Of a stretch of DNA of 31,490 nt, positions 7,247-16,295 are shown piece by piece. The stretch's first letter is position 1. Each line of letters starts with the position of its first letter. The notes below the pieces were generated by a model, which was not told the DNA's origin, searched no databases, and worked only from the letters and a program-made list of their open reading frames with translations. Source of the DNA: an uncultured Sutterella sp. (GTDB lineage: Bacteria; Pseudomonadota; Gammaproteobacteria; Burkholderiales; Burkholderiaceae_F); NCBI GenBank assembly GCA_905202595.1, contig CAJKSP010000029.1, positions 1 through 31,490 on the forward strand, in the 5' to 3' direction. The translations under genes were made by a program, and so were the position numbers.

Positions 7247-9319
7247 CTACTTCCCCCACGAGTCCCTCAGCCCCACGGAGAGGTTGAAGACAGGGTGCGA
7301 CGGGGCATGATCCACGCGGTCCGCCACGAAGTAGCCGCAGCGCTCGAACTGGAACTTATCATCGGGCGCCGCCGCAGCCGTGCAAGGCTCGACATAGGCC
7401 TGAAGCACCTGCTTGGAGTTGGGCGTCAGATAGTCGAGGAAGCTGCCTTCGCCGGCATCCGGATGCGGCACGTTGAAGAGGCGGTCGTAGATGCGGACCT
7501 CGGCCGGCACAGCCGTCTTGGCGTCGAGCCAGTGAATGGTCGCCTTCGTCTTGACGGCATTAGCGCCCTCAGAGCCGGACTTCGTCTCCGGCAGATAGTT
7601 CGCATGCACGGCCGTGACGCGGCCGCTTGCGTCCTTCTCGACGGAGGTCGGCACGATCACATAGCCGTAGCGCAGGCGCACCGGCTTGGCAGGAGAGCCG
7701 TCCGCCGGAATCGTCAGGCGGCGGAAGCCCTTCGGCGGCACTTCAGCAAAGTCCGTTTCTTCGATCCAGAGCTCGCGCGAGAAGGTGAGCGTGCGCGTGC
7801 CCATTTCCGGCTTCTGCGGATGGTTTTCGGCGACGAGCTCTTCGGACTGCCCCTCGGGGTAGTTGTCGATGATGAGCTTCAACGGGTGCAGCACCGACAT
7901 GCGGCGCTGCGCGCGGGCTTCCAGATCTTCGCGCAGAGAGGCCTCAAGCACGGAGTAGTCGATCCAGCCGCCGGCAGCGCGGGAAACGCCGCAGCGCTCG
8001 GCAAAGTGCTGCAGGCTCGCGGGCGTATAGCCGCGGCGGCGCAGGCCGACGATCGTCGGCATGCGGGGATCGTCCCAGCCGTCAACGCGCTTTTCCGTCA
8101 CGAGCTGGATGAGCTTGCGCTTGCTGAGCACCACGTAGGTAAGGCTCAGGCGATTGAATTCGTACTGATGCGAGAGAAGGAAGAAATTCTTGCGGACAAC
8201 GTCAGAGAGCGCTGCCTGAAGGAGCGGCGTGAAGTTTTCCGGATGCGCTTCAAGAAGCGAGAAGAACTCGCGGGCGCCCGCATCGCCGACGGCCTGCGGA
8301 TGCGCTTCGCTCCAGCCGTCGAAAAGCGCCGCCATCTGGAGCTCCGGCTCGCTGCGCCCGAGCTTCGCGCGATGCGCATAAGCCGCTTCCAGGAAGGGCA
8401 GCCCGCGTTCGTCCTCTCCCTTGGCAAACGCCGACACGAGCGACTTGGCCTCTTCGTACTGCGGCGTGCGGAGCACCGGCACAATGCGCTCGAGCGCCCA
8501 GTCATAGAAGGCGCGCTGGTCTTCGAACTCCAGCGTGCAGATGGAATGCGTGATGTTCTCGAGCGAGTCCTCAATCGGATGCGCAAACGTGTACATCGGA
8601 TAGATGCACCACTTGTTGCCCGTGGCCTGGTGCTCTGCGAAGCGGATGCGGTAGATCGCCGGATCGCGCAGATTGATGTTGGGGCTCGCCATGTCGATCT
8701 TGGCGCGCAGCACCATGGAGCCTTCCGGATGCTTGCCTTCGCGCATCTCGCGGAAGATGCGGAGGTTTTCTTCCGGCGTGCGGCTGCGGTAGGGCGAATC
8801 CTTGCCCGGCGTCGTCAGCGTGCCGCGGTTTTCGCGCATCTCGTCCGCGCTCTGCTCGTCCACATAGGCGTAGCCCGTCTTGATGAGGTGCTCGGCAAAC
8901 GCGTACATGTACTCAAAGTAGGAGCTCGCGTAATAGAGATCCGTCTCGCTGCCGTGCACCCAGTCGAAGCCGAGCCAGCGGACGCTGTCGAGAATGCCGT
9001 CGACGTACTCCTGATCTTCCTTCACAGGATTCGTATCGTCGAAGCGCATGTGGCAGTAGCCGCCGTAGTCGCGCGCCAGGCCGAAGTTGAGGCAGATGCT
9101 CTTGACGTGGCCGATATGCAGGTAGCCGTTGGGCTCCGGCGGAAAGCGGGTGCGGATGCGGGCTGGGTCGGGGCTTCCGTTCTTGAGCTGTTCCGAATAG
9201 GGCGCAGGATGCCCGCACCAGCAGCGGGGAAGATTGGCCCCCGCCGCGAGGTCTTCTTCAATGATGTTTCGGATGAAGTTCGTCGGCCGGCCAGCAGCCG
9301 CATCCATGTTGTCGCTCAT
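7247..9319 (-). CDS. glnS: glutaminyl-tRNA synthetase with an internal insertion
   Basis: This cytosolic class I synthetase charges tRNA-Gln. RPTNFIRNIIEEDLAAG opens the protein. The nucleotide-binding motif is PPEPNGYLHIGH (60-71) and the KMSKS-type loop is VLSKRKL (397-403), followed by WDDPRMPT and the anticodon-binding beta-barrels ending near SVGLRDSW. At 690 residues it is well above the E. coli size (about 554). The surplus is mainly a block of about 97 residues (about 287-383) between the ERIVPVLRTP and QYEFNRLSL segments, plus about 21 extra residues with CWCG near 31-55. The frame is intact throughout. I chose the ATG at 9319, preceded by GGAAAAGAA, because the following residues align with the family start. 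The open frame extends 34 codons upstream without homology. Confidence 0.95.
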   Translation of the reverse strand: MSDNMDAAAGRPTNFIRNIIEEDLAAGANLPRCWCGHPAPYSEQLKNGSPDPARIRTRFPPEPNGYLHIGHVKSICLNFGLARDYGGYCHMRFDDTNPVKEDQEYVDGILDSVRWLGFDWVHGSETDLYYASSYFEYMYAFAEHLIKTGYAYVDEQSADEMRENRGTLTTPGKDSPYRSRTPEENLRIFREMREGKHPEGSMVLRAKIDMASPNINLRDPAIYRIRFAEHQATGNKWCIYPMYTFAHPIEDSLENITHSICTLEFEDQRAFYDWALERIVPVLRTPQYEEAKSLVSAFAKGEDERGLPFLEAAYAHRAKLGRSEPELQMAALFDGWSEAHPQAVGDAGAREFFSLLEAHPENFTPLLQAALSDVVRKNFFLLSHQYEFNRLSLTYVVLSKRKLIQLVTEKRVDGWDDPRMPTIVGLRRRGYTPASLQHFAERCGVSRAAGGWIDYSVLEASLREDLEARAQRRMSVLHPLKLIIDNYPEGQSEELVAENHPQKPEMGTRTLTFSRELWIEETDFAEVPPKGFRRLTIPADGSPAKPVRLRYGYVIVPTSVEKDASGRVTAVHANYLPETKSGSEGANAVKTKATIHWLDAKTAVPAEVRIYDRLFNVPHPDAGEGSFLDYLTPNSKQVLQAYVEPCTAAAAPDDKFQFERCGYFVADRVDHAPSHPVFNLSVGLRDSWGK

Positions 9320-9503
9320 CGCGTTCTTTTCCAAATTAAATGTCTGTGCGCCGCGCCGAGAGATGTGCGGCCTTGAGGGAGAGAGGCTTTCCTCCCTGAA
9401 AATAAAGGCAGATTTTAACAAAGGGACGCGCGCCCCCGCGTCTGAAGCCGAACGGGCTTCAGCCTAAGCAGCGCCGCGTCCCTTCAAGTCCAGCACGATC
9501 CGG

Positions 9504-10436
9504 CTAATCGCCGGCAGCCTTCTTCACGTCAAAGCCCTTGCGGGGCAGGCGCGCAATGAGGCTCGACGTATCAAAGCGGCGGCCGCCCGCCGCCTGAATC
9601 TCCGCATAGAAGCGGTCGACAAGCGATGCGACCGGCAGCTCCGAGCCGTTCCGCTTCGCTTCATCCATGGCAATTTTGAGGTCCTTGCGCATCCAGTCGA
9701 CGGCAAAGCCGAAGTCGAAGCGCCCCTCCACCATGGTTCGGCCGCGATTGGCCATCTGCCAGGACGAGGCGGCGCCGCCCTGAAGCGCCTCGAGCAGGCG
9801 CTCCATGTCGAGCCCTGCGTTCATGCCGAAGGCAAGCCCTTCGGCGAGGCCCTGCACGCAGCCCGCTAGGCAGATCTGATTCACCATCTTTGCGAGCTGT
9901 CCGCCGCCGACTTCGCCGAAATAAGTGATTTTGGCCGCGTAAGCGGACGCAAGCACAGGCTTAATGATGCTGCAGGCCAGCTCCGGGCCCGAATAAAAGA
10001 CCGTGAGGCAGCCCTTCTCTGCCCCCGACTGGCCGCCGGAGACCGGCGCATCCACGTAGCTCACGCCCCGCTTCTCCGCTTCGGCGGCCAGCTCGCGCTC
10101 AACCGCTGCGCTCACCGTCGTGTGGTCGCAGAACACCGCGCCCGGCGCCATGCCGGCCAGCGCACCGCTCTCCCCCAGAACGACGCTGCGAAGATCGTCG
10201 TCATTGCCGACGCAGGCAAAGACGATCTTCGCGCCCTCTGCCGCGTCCTTCGGCGTCGGCGCCGAGCGCCCGCCGAACTCCTCAACCCATTTCTGCGCCT
10301 TGGCGGCCGTTCGGTTGTAGACGCAGACATCGAGTCCTGCCCGCTTGAGGTGTCCGGCCATCGGATAGCCCATAACGCCGAGTCCGATGAAGGCGACTTT
10401 GATTGGCGCTATGGGCGCATAAGTCTTGCTTTCCAT
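9504..10436 (-). CDS. NAD(P)-dependent beta-hydroxyacid dehydrogenase (3-hydroxyisobutyrate/tartronate semialdehyde reductase family)
   Basis: This 310-residue soluble enzyme has a Rossmann fold with IGLGVMGYPMAGHL (17-30), the substrate-binding motif DAPVSGGQSG (129-138), and the catalytic Lys in QLAKMVNQ (Lys183), all standard for the 3-hydroxyisobutyrate dehydrogenase family. Members reduce 2-hydroxy-3-oxopropionate or oxidise 3-hydroxyisobutyrate and related acids; the sequence alone does not decide which. The ATG at 10436 is preceded by AAGGAATC at normal spacing; a longer frame upstream has no family match. It follows the racemase-like gene on the same strand, with a hairpin and T-run between them, so it may have its own promoter. 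Confidence 0.88.
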   Translation of the reverse strand: MESKTYAPIAPIKVAFIGLGVMGYPMAGHLKRAGLDVCVYNRTAAKAQKWVEEFGGRSAPTPKDAAEGAKIVFACVGNDDDLRSVVLGESGALAGMAPGAVFCDHTTVSAAVERELAAEAEKRGVSYVDAPVSGGQSGAEKGCLTVFYSGPELACSIIKPVLASAYAAKITYFGEVGGGQLAKMVNQICLAGCVQGLAEGLAFGMNAGLDMERLLEALQGGAASSWQMANRGRTMVEGRFDFGFAVDWMRKDLKIAMDEAKRNGSELPVASLVDRFYAEIQAAGGRRFDTSSLIARLPRKGFDVKKAAGD

Positions 10437-10456
10437 TTGCTTGATTCCTTGCGCAT

Positions 10457-10511
10457 AAAAATGCCGGCTGCGGGCAGGCGCGCTCCTCATCCGTCCCGCC
10501 CATGCCGGCAT
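10457..10511 (-). terminator. probable terminator after the racemase-like gene
   Basis: On the minus strand an 8-bp outer stem (ATGCCGGC/GCCGGCAT), with a partly paired GC-rich interior, is followed by TTTTT. It lies between the racemase-like gene and the dehydrogenase. The large loop makes it less certain than the others. Confidence 0.55.
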
Positions 10512-10559
10512 ATCAGGAAGCGACTGGCCTCAGCCAGCCGCATCGCATCAGCGGCGCTT

Positions 10560-11996
10560 TCAGCAGACGCCGCGCTCTCGGTTGGCGGCCATGGCCGTCT
10601 TGACGACGCGGCGGGCGAGCGCCGCCGTCGGATCGATCACCATCACGGTCTTTCCGGCCACGAGGAACGCATCGTCCTCATCCAGAATGAGCGGCAGCTC
10701 CGTGCAGCCGAGGATGAGGCAGTTGCAGCCGTAAGTCTCTACGAGATACGCCGCAGCGCTCAGCAGATCCTCGCGGCAGACGCCGTCCGTAAAGCCAGCT
10801 TTGGCGCCCTGCGGCCCGTAGATCGCCGCCATCACGCGCTTCTGATGCGCCTCGTCGGGCGTGAACATGGGCAGGCCCATGGCCTTCGCCTTGTCGGCGT
10901 AAATGCCGGTGCGCACCGTGCCTGTCGTGGCGAGCAGGCCGATGCGGGCGTCGCTGCCGAGCTTGGCCTTGATTTCGTCGAGCGCCGTCTGCTGCATGTT
11001 GATGAAGGGAATGCCGATGCGGCGCTCCAGATAGGGCACGAAGGCATGCGCCGTATTGCAGGGCACGATGAGCGCATCGCAGCCATCCTTCTCGAGACGC
11101 TCCGCGCAATTGAAGAGCGCAAGCGTCGGATCTTCGCCGCCTTCAAGCAGACAGGCCGTACGATCCGGAATCTGCGGGTTCTGCTCCACAACGACCTTGA
11201 TGTGCTCCTGGTCGGTCTTTGCCGGCGTCGCCTTGACGATCTTGTCATAGAGATCTACCGTCGCCGCCGGTCCGAGGCCGCCGATCATGCCGATCTTGAA
11301 CGGCTTGGGAAAGCGCGCCATCGGCGCCGTCACGGCGCGGACCGCCGCATCCTGAAGCACATTCCAGATCTTGAGCCCCTTGGCCGACAGCTCTTCCGCA
11401 TAAACGGCCATCTGCGTGCAGTTGGGAATGAGAAGCTCTGCGCCGGCTGCCATCAGCGCGCGGCCAGCCGCCAGCATCTTGTCCTCGAAGGCCGGCGTCA
11501 GACCCTGGCGGCGAATGCCGGTGGCGGGATTCTGCATCTCTTCAAAATCTGCCAGCGCTTCGGCGCTCGGCTCTACGATGGCAACGGCATCGCCGAGCTC
11601 GCGCTGGAAAAATGCCGTCGGCACAGCCGAGCCGAGAAGCCCCACTTTCTTGATGCCGGCAGCAGCAAGATCCGCCAGCCCGGCATAAAGGGGCACAACC
11701 GGAATCTGCACTTCCTTCTGCACTTCAGCGAGATACGGCTGAATCTTCACATCAGGAAGAATCGCCTCGTCGCAGCCCGCCGCCTCCATCGCCTGCACGG
11801 CCAGAAGCGAGGCGATCTTGCGGTCGGCAAGCGCCACGCGGGGCGTCGGCGCGCCGGCGCTCATTTCGGTGCGCTCTTCGAAAATGTCAACAGCCTGGCT
11901 CTTCTCTGCGCCAGCTCCGATGGCATACGCCTTCATCTTCAGCGCCGGCACCGCGTTGAGTCCGAATGCGAGGCCGATCTTGATGGCTTTTTCCAT
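10560..11996 (-). CDS. two-domain aspartate/glutamate racemase-superfamily protein
   Basis: The 478 residues hold two tandem Asp/Glu/hydantoin racemase-like halves. The C-terminal half (about 232-478) looks catalytically complete: it starts GMIGGLGPAATVDLY, then has VPCNTAHAF (Cys313) and LILGCTELPL (Cys431), the two-Cys acid/base pair of cofactor-independent racemases. The N-terminal half (about 1-230) keeps the second Cys (IPNCTQMAVY, Cys193), but the first Cys position reads ILPDVKI (Asp82). That half is probably inactive as a racemase or has another role. A product such as D-aspartate or D-glutamate is plausible but not shown. GAGGAGA lies about 9 bases before the ATG at 11996. Its neighbours are sbcB upstream and the dehydrogenase downstream. 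Confidence 0.82.
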   Translation of the reverse strand: MEKAIKIGLAFGLNAVPALKMKAYAIGAGAEKSQAVDIFEERTEMSAGAPTPRVALADRKIASLLAVQAMEAAGCDEAILPDVKIQPYLAEVQKEVQIPVVPLYAGLADLAAAGIKKVGLLGSAVPTAFFQRELGDAVAIVEPSAEALADFEEMQNPATGIRRQGLTPAFEDKMLAAGRALMAAGAELLIPNCTQMAVYAEELSAKGLKIWNVLQDAAVRAVTAPMARFPKPFKIGMIGGLGPAATVDLYDKIVKATPAKTDQEHIKVVVEQNPQIPDRTACLLEGGEDPTLALFNCAERLEKDGCDALIVPCNTAHAFVPYLERRIGIPFINMQQTALDEIKAKLGSDARIGLLATTGTVRTGIYADKAKAMGLPMFTPDEAHQKRVMAAIYGPQGAKAGFTDGVCREDLLSAAAYLVETYGCNCLILGCTELPLILDEDDAFLVAGKTVMVIDPTAALARRVVKTAMAANRERGVC

Positions 11997-12104
11997 GGTC
12001 TAAGTCTCCTCTTGCAGAACGCCAAGCGCTCCGCCTTCGTCATCATGAAGGGGACTTTAGCACCGCCGCTCTCGTCGGCCTTTGCGCCAGCGCCTGTATT
12101 GTCC

Positions 12105-13601
12105 TTAGCCGCCGCAGGCTTCACCCAAGCGTTCGCCCCAATCGTAGAGGCTGCTCAAAATAGCTTCGCTTTCCTCATCCTCATACTGCGGAAGCGCCTG
12201 CAGACGGTCAATCTCTTCAAAATACCGGCTCACAGTCATGAAAGGCGGCTCGCCGTCGATCAAGCGGCGCCGGCAGAGATCCTTCCAACGCTCCGCCTCG
12301 GCGGACGAAAGCGTTTCAGGCCAGTTGCGGGCACGGTATCGAAAGAGAAGCTCACTGTAGCGCGGATCAGCAAAGGCCAGCCTGCCCGCGGTCGCTTCAG
12401 CCGCAAGCGCCTGCGGCGAAAGCGTCCGGATGCGCCGGCAGAGCGCTTTGTCGCCCGGCGTCGGAAAGCCGCCGCCATAGAGAGCGAGATCGGCATCTTC
12501 CGCAGCGGGGAAGGCTTCGCCGCTGACGCAATCAAGCACGAGCGGCTGAATCTGCGGAACGATTTCGCGAAAGCGCCGATGGTTCTCCAGCACCGTCTCA
12601 AAGCTGATGCCGTAGCGCACGGCGCGCTCTTCGTCGAGCACGCGGATGCTGCCGCAGACAAAGGGCGACGCATTCGCCTTCATGCGCTTGACAGGAAGCG
12701 GCTTGACGCCTGCGGCGCGCGCTTCCCGATTGGGGAAAAGGCGGGCTGCAAGCTCTTCGCGGGAAAGCTGCAGAAGCTCTGCAGGATCGTGCATCAGATC
12801 CCACATATAGAGCTCCTTGCCTTTGACGGCCAGCGCCGCCACGATTCGCGTGCAGCCGTTGGCGATGCCGTACTTGGGCGTCACCCAGACGACAGGCGCA
12901 CCCGAGCCGGCCGCCTTGAGGACGGCTTCAGCCGTGCGGTTGCGAAACGCCCAGGCCCAAAGCTTCGGCTCCGCATCGCGGATCAGCTGCGCAAGGCCGA
13001 TGGTGGCGTTGACGTCGCTCAGCGCATCATGCGCATGCCCATGCGAAATACCGTTGGCCTTCGTGAGGAACTCCAGCTTGAAGCAGGGCCCCTTGCGATC
13101 CTTCGCTTTCGGATACTGCGCGGGATCGATCTCTTCCCATTGCGGCCAGCGTATGCCCTTTCCGCGCAGCGCCCACACGGCGCAGACGACCGGAAAGAGA
13201 TCCCAGCGCGAGCACCCAGCCGCCCAGCTGTGGCTGTATGGATCAAGAAAATTGCGCCAGAAGAGAAAGCGGGAGACTTCGTCGTCAAAGCCAAGCGTGT
13301 TGTAGCCGATGCTGACGGTGCCGGGCTCGTTGAGCGCATCCCAGATGCGGCCGGCGAATTCTGCCTCAGGCAGGCCCTCAGCTTCGCAGCGCTGCGGCGT
13401 AATCCCAGTGAGAAGGCAGCTCTCCGGACTCGGCAGGCAGTCCTGAGCCGGCTTGGCATAAAAAGCCTCGCCTTCCTCGATCGGCGCCAAGTCAAGCGTC
13501 GTCCGCCGGCCGGCGAACTGCGCCGGCCGATCCGCTCGGCTGTTCACGCCGAAGGTTTCATAGTCGTACCAATAAAAGCTAGTTTCCGCCTGACGGGCCA
13601 T
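12105..13601 (-). CDS. sbcB: exodeoxyribonuclease I
   Basis: This 498-residue 3'-to-5' single-strand DNA exonuclease (E. coli SbcB is 475) acts in mismatch repair and recombination. The DEDD-type exonuclease core shows FYWYDYETFG (9-18), YNTLGFDDEVSRF (100-112) and HDALSDVNATIGLAQLI (191-207). TGITPQRC and the helical C-terminal region also match SbcB. The ATG at 13601 is preceded by AGAGGAGC and aligns with the E. coli start. Forty-eight further open codons upstream overlap rng and are not expected to be translated. The gene lies 52 bases behind rng on the same strand, so cotranscription is likely. Confidence 0.94.
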   Translation of the reverse strand: MARQAETSFYWYDYETFGVNSRADRPAQFAGRRTTLDLAPIEEGEAFYAKPAQDCLPSPESCLLTGITPQRCEAEGLPEAEFAGRIWDALNEPGTVSIGYNTLGFDDEVSRFLFWRNFLDPYSHSWAAGCSRWDLFPVVCAVWALRGKGIRWPQWEEIDPAQYPKAKDRKGPCFKLEFLTKANGISHGHAHDALSDVNATIGLAQLIRDAEPKLWAWAFRNRTAEAVLKAAGSGAPVVWVTPKYGIANGCTRIVAALAVKGKELYMWDLMHDPAELLQLSREELAARLFPNREARAAGVKPLPVKRMKANASPFVCGSIRVLDEERAVRYGISFETVLENHRRFREIVPQIQPLVLDCVSGEAFPAAEDADLALYGGGFPTPGDKALCRRIRTLSPQALAAEATAGRLAFADPRYSELLFRYRARNWPETLSSAEAERWKDLCRRRLIDGEPPFMTVSRYFEEIDRLQALPQYEDEESEAILSSLYDWGERLGEACGG

Positions 13602-13653
13602 GGGCTTTGTGCTCCTCTGCTCTCTTATTTTGTGGAAGCGGCGTTCTGACGCA

Positions 13654-15120
13654 TCAGGCCAGAACGACGTCCCACTGCTCCTGACTGTAGCCGCTTTCCA
13701 CTTCCAGCAGAACGGGCTTGCCGACGGCGCTCTGCAGCAATTCAAGCGCAGGGGACTCGTCTTCCAGCAGCAGATCGACCACCGGCTGGCTGGCCAGAAT
13801 TCGATATTCCTTCATGTCCACATACTGCTTGGAGAGGCGGACAATCTCGCGCATGATGTCGTAGCAGACGGTGCGGGCGGTCTTGACCTCGCCTCTGCCG
13901 CCGCAGATCGGACAGGGCTCGCAGAGCATGTGTGCCAAGGATTCGCGCGTGCGCTTTCGCGTCATCGCGACCAGCCCCAAGTCCGTGAAGCCGCTCACCG
14001 TCATGCGCGTGCGGTCCGTCGATACGGCGCGGCGCAGTTCGGCGAGCACCGCCTCGCGGTGCTCGGGCTTCGTCATATCAATGAAGTCGACGATGATGAT
14101 GCCGCCCAAATTGCGAAGGCGCAGCTGCCGCGCAATCGTCTGCGCCGCCTCCAGATTAGTCTTGAAGACCGTATCGCTGAAGTCGCGCTTGCCGACATAG
14201 GCGCCCGTATTGACGTCGATCGTCGTCATGGCTTCCGTCTGATCGAAGACCAGATAGCCGCCGCTTTTAAGATTCACGCGGCGGCCGAGCGCGCGCTCGA
14301 TTTCTTCATCAACGCCGAAGAGCTCAAAAAGCGGGCGATCGCCGCGGCTCATCTTGAGCTTGCCGCTCGCGCTCGGCACGAAGCGCTCCGCAAAAGCCTT
14401 GAGCGCTTCGAAGTCCTTTTCGCGATCGACCTCGATGCTCGCCGTCTCCTGATGGACCATGTCGCGAAGCACGCGCTGCTCGAGCGAGAGATCCTGATAA
14501 AGCAGCGTCGGCTTCAGCGACTCGCCGGCGCGCCGGCGGATATCGGCCCAAAGGCGCTTCAGATAGGCCATGTCGTTTTGGAACTCTTCATCCGTTGCGC
14601 CTTCTTCAGCGCTCGTACGGATGATGTAGCCGCCCTTTTCATTCTGAGGCTTCATGGCCGCAACGCGCTCGCGAAGCGCCTCCCGAAGCGCTTCGTCCTC
14701 AATGCGCTGCGAGACGCCGATGTGCGGATCTTCCGGGAGATACACGAGCTTTCGGCCGGCGAGCGAAATGGTCGTCGTGAGCCTTGCACCCTTTGTGCCG
14801 ATCGGATCCTTGGACACCTGCACCATCAGGTACTGTCCTTCATGAAGCACCGATTCAATCGGCTTCACTGCCGCAGCGCCCTGTTCATGAAGGTGCGCGG
14901 CCGCAATGTCGGCCACATGCAGAAAGGCCGTGCGCTCAAGGCCGATCTCGATGAAGGCGCTCTGCATGCCGGGCAGCACGCGGACGACGCGACCCCAGTA
15001 GACGTTGCCGACAAAGCCGCGGGCGCAAGCGCGCTCGATGAAGACGTCCTCAAGAACGCCGTCATCTAAAATGGCGACGCGCGTTTCTCTCGGCGAACAG
15101 TTGATCAGTATTTGTTCCAC
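13654..15120 (-). CDS. rng: ribonuclease G
   Basis: This endoribonuclease of the RNase E/G family matures the 5' end of 16S rRNA and decays mRNA. An S1 RNA-binding domain comes first (GFVGNVYWGRVVRVLPGMQSAF), then the DNase I-like catalytic part with DVNTGAYVG and IIIVDFIDM carrying the metal-binding Asp residues, and a Zn-link CPICGG (CPxC) used for dimerisation. The length from the GTG at 15120 is 488 residues, nearly the E. coli length of 489. It also aligns with the E. coli start (EQILINCSPRETRVAI against TAELLVNVTPSETRVA). In-frame TTG codons at 15141 and 15159 are alternatives; the former has AGAAGG ahead of it. sbcB follows in the same direction. Confidence 0.94.
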   Translation of the reverse strand: MEQILINCSPRETRVAILDDGVLEDVFIERACARGFVGNVYWGRVVRVLPGMQSAFIEIGLERTAFLHVADIAAAHLHEQGAAAVKPIESVLHEGQYLMVQVSKDPIGTKGARLTTTISLAGRKLVYLPEDPHIGVSQRIEDEALREALRERVAAMKPQNEKGGYIIRTSAEEGATDEEFQNDMAYLKRLWADIRRRAGESLKPTLLYQDLSLEQRVLRDMVHQETASIEVDREKDFEALKAFAERFVPSASGKLKMSRGDRPLFELFGVDEEIERALGRRVNLKSGGYLVFDQTEAMTTIDVNTGAYVGKRDFSDTVFKTNLEAAQTIARQLRLRNLGGIIIVDFIDMTKPEHREAVLAELRRAVSTDRTRMTVSGFTDLGLVAMTRKRTRESLAHMLCEPCPICGGRGEVKTARTVCYDIMREIVRLSKQYVDMKEYRILASQPVVDLLLEDESPALELLQSAVGKPVLLEVESGYSQEQWDVVLA

Positions 15121-15281
15121 AGCAGCAAGCGGCTCCCGCAAGAACCGCCTTCTCCCCAAGTGATGTTAGGCGGGGTCATTGTATCGGTCCTGTGCCAGCC
15201 AGCCACCCTTTCAAGCGGCAGAAGGAGACGCCGAACACGCATTCCTCGCGCACACTGCGCCATTCTTCGTCCAGATTCAGC

Positions 15282-16283
15282 ATGCTTCTCGTCACGGGCG
15301 GCGCCGGCTTCATCGGCTCCAACTTCATTCTCCGCTGGTTCAGCGAGCGCCAGGAAGGCATCGTCAACCTTGACGCGCTGACCTATGCCGGCAGCCTCCA
15401 GAACCTTCGCGATCTGCCCTCAGATGCTGACTGCCGATTCGTGCACGGCAGCATCTGCAGCCACACGCTTCTTGAAGAGCTCTTCAAGCGCTTCCGGCCG
15501 CGAGCCGTCATTCACTTCGCCGCTGAAAGCCATGTCGACCGCTCCATTGCCGGACCGGACGTCTTTGTGACGACAAATGTCCTGGGGACGACTGCACTGC
15601 TTGATGCGGCGCGAGACTACTGGATGAAGCTGCCGGCCTCTGAGCAAGCGTCCTTCCGCTTCATCAACATTTCCACCGATGAAGTCTACGGTTCGATGAC
15701 GCCCGAAAGCGCGCCGGCACTGGAAACGACGCCCTTTGATCCCAGCAGCCCTTATTCCGCCAGCAAGGCGGCGGCCGATCAATTCGGCCGCGCCTATCTC
15801 CGAACCTACGGTCTGCCCGTCATCACGATGCGCTGCACCAACAACTACGGTCCGCGGCAGTATCCGGAAAAGCTGACCCCGAACATGATCCTTCGTGCGC
15901 TTCATGGAAAGCCGCTGCCTCTGTACGGCTCCGGCCGACAAATCCGCGATTGGATCCATACGGAAGACTTCTGCGCTGCCATTCGGCTGGCGCTGGACAA
16001 AGGCGCGCCGGGCGAAATCTACAACGTCGGCGCAGGGAATGAAGTCGCCAACGAAGACTATGTCCGGCAGCTCTGCCGCATTCTCGATCAAGTGCATCCT
16101 CGGCCGGACGGCCGCCCGTATGAGGCGCAGATTGTGCATGTTGCAGACCGCCCCGGACACGATGTCCGCTATGCGCTCAACGCCGGCAAAATTCGGCGCG
16201 AGCTCGGCTGGCGGCCATCGATCTGCTTTGATGACGGCCTTTTCCAAACGGTCTGCTGGTATGTCAAGCAGGCAGGCTTCTGA
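15282..16283 (+). CDS. rfbB: dTDP-glucose 4,6-dehydratase
   Basis: This cytosolic SDR enzyme makes dTDP-4-keto-6-deoxyglucose, an early step toward dTDP-rhamnose for LPS or surface glycans (RfbB/RmlB). The 333 residues show the NAD site GGAGFIGSN (6-14), AESHVDRSI, STDEVYG near 131-137, and the YSASK active-site Tyr/Lys near 158-162. The start is the ATG at 15282, placing MLLVTGGAGFIGSN at the N-terminus as in the family; the 30 codons open upstream have no homology. No clear Shine-Dalgarno is visible. The rest of the pathway (rmlA, rmlC, rmlD) is not here. It is divergent from rng and convergent with sdaA, whose stop is only 12 bases away with no strong terminator between. Confidence 0.95.
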   Translation: MLLVTGGAGFIGSNFILRWFSERQEGIVNLDALTYAGSLQNLRDLPSDADCRFVHGSICSHTLLEELFKRFRPRAVIHFAAESHVDRSIAGPDVFVTTNVLGTTALLDAARDYWMKLPASEQASFRFINISTDEVYGSMTPESAPALETTPFDPSSPYSASKAAADQFGRAYLRTYGLPVITMRCTNNYGPRQYPEKLTPNMILRALHGKPLPLYGSGRQIRDWIHTEDFCAAIRLALDKGAPGEIYNVGAGNEVANEDYVRQLCRILDQVHPRPDGRPYEAQIVHVADRPGHDVRYALNAGKIRRELGWRPSICFDDGLFQTVCWYVKQAGF

Positions 16284-16295
16284 GTCGGCTGAACC

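Noticed and set aside
7295..9376. A 693-codon plus-strand open frame opposite glnS
   Set aside because: It mirrors glnS, is very rich in Arg, Ala and Val, and has no recognisable domain.
9442..9462. 8-bp hairpin between the dehydrogenase gene and glnS as a terminator
   Set aside because: No T-run follows on the minus strand, and it sits in the glnS-side upstream gap. It may be a terminator remnant or structure only.
10122..13649. A 1175-codon open frame on the plus strand
   Set aside because: It lies antisense to the dehydrogenase, racemase-like and sbcB genes, crosses several gene borders, is Arg/Ala/His-rich and shows no family motif. It is a by-product of GC-rich codon use.
13600..15069. 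A 489-codon plus-strand open frame opposite rng
   Set aside because: It is antisense to a clear RNase G gene and has no independent support.
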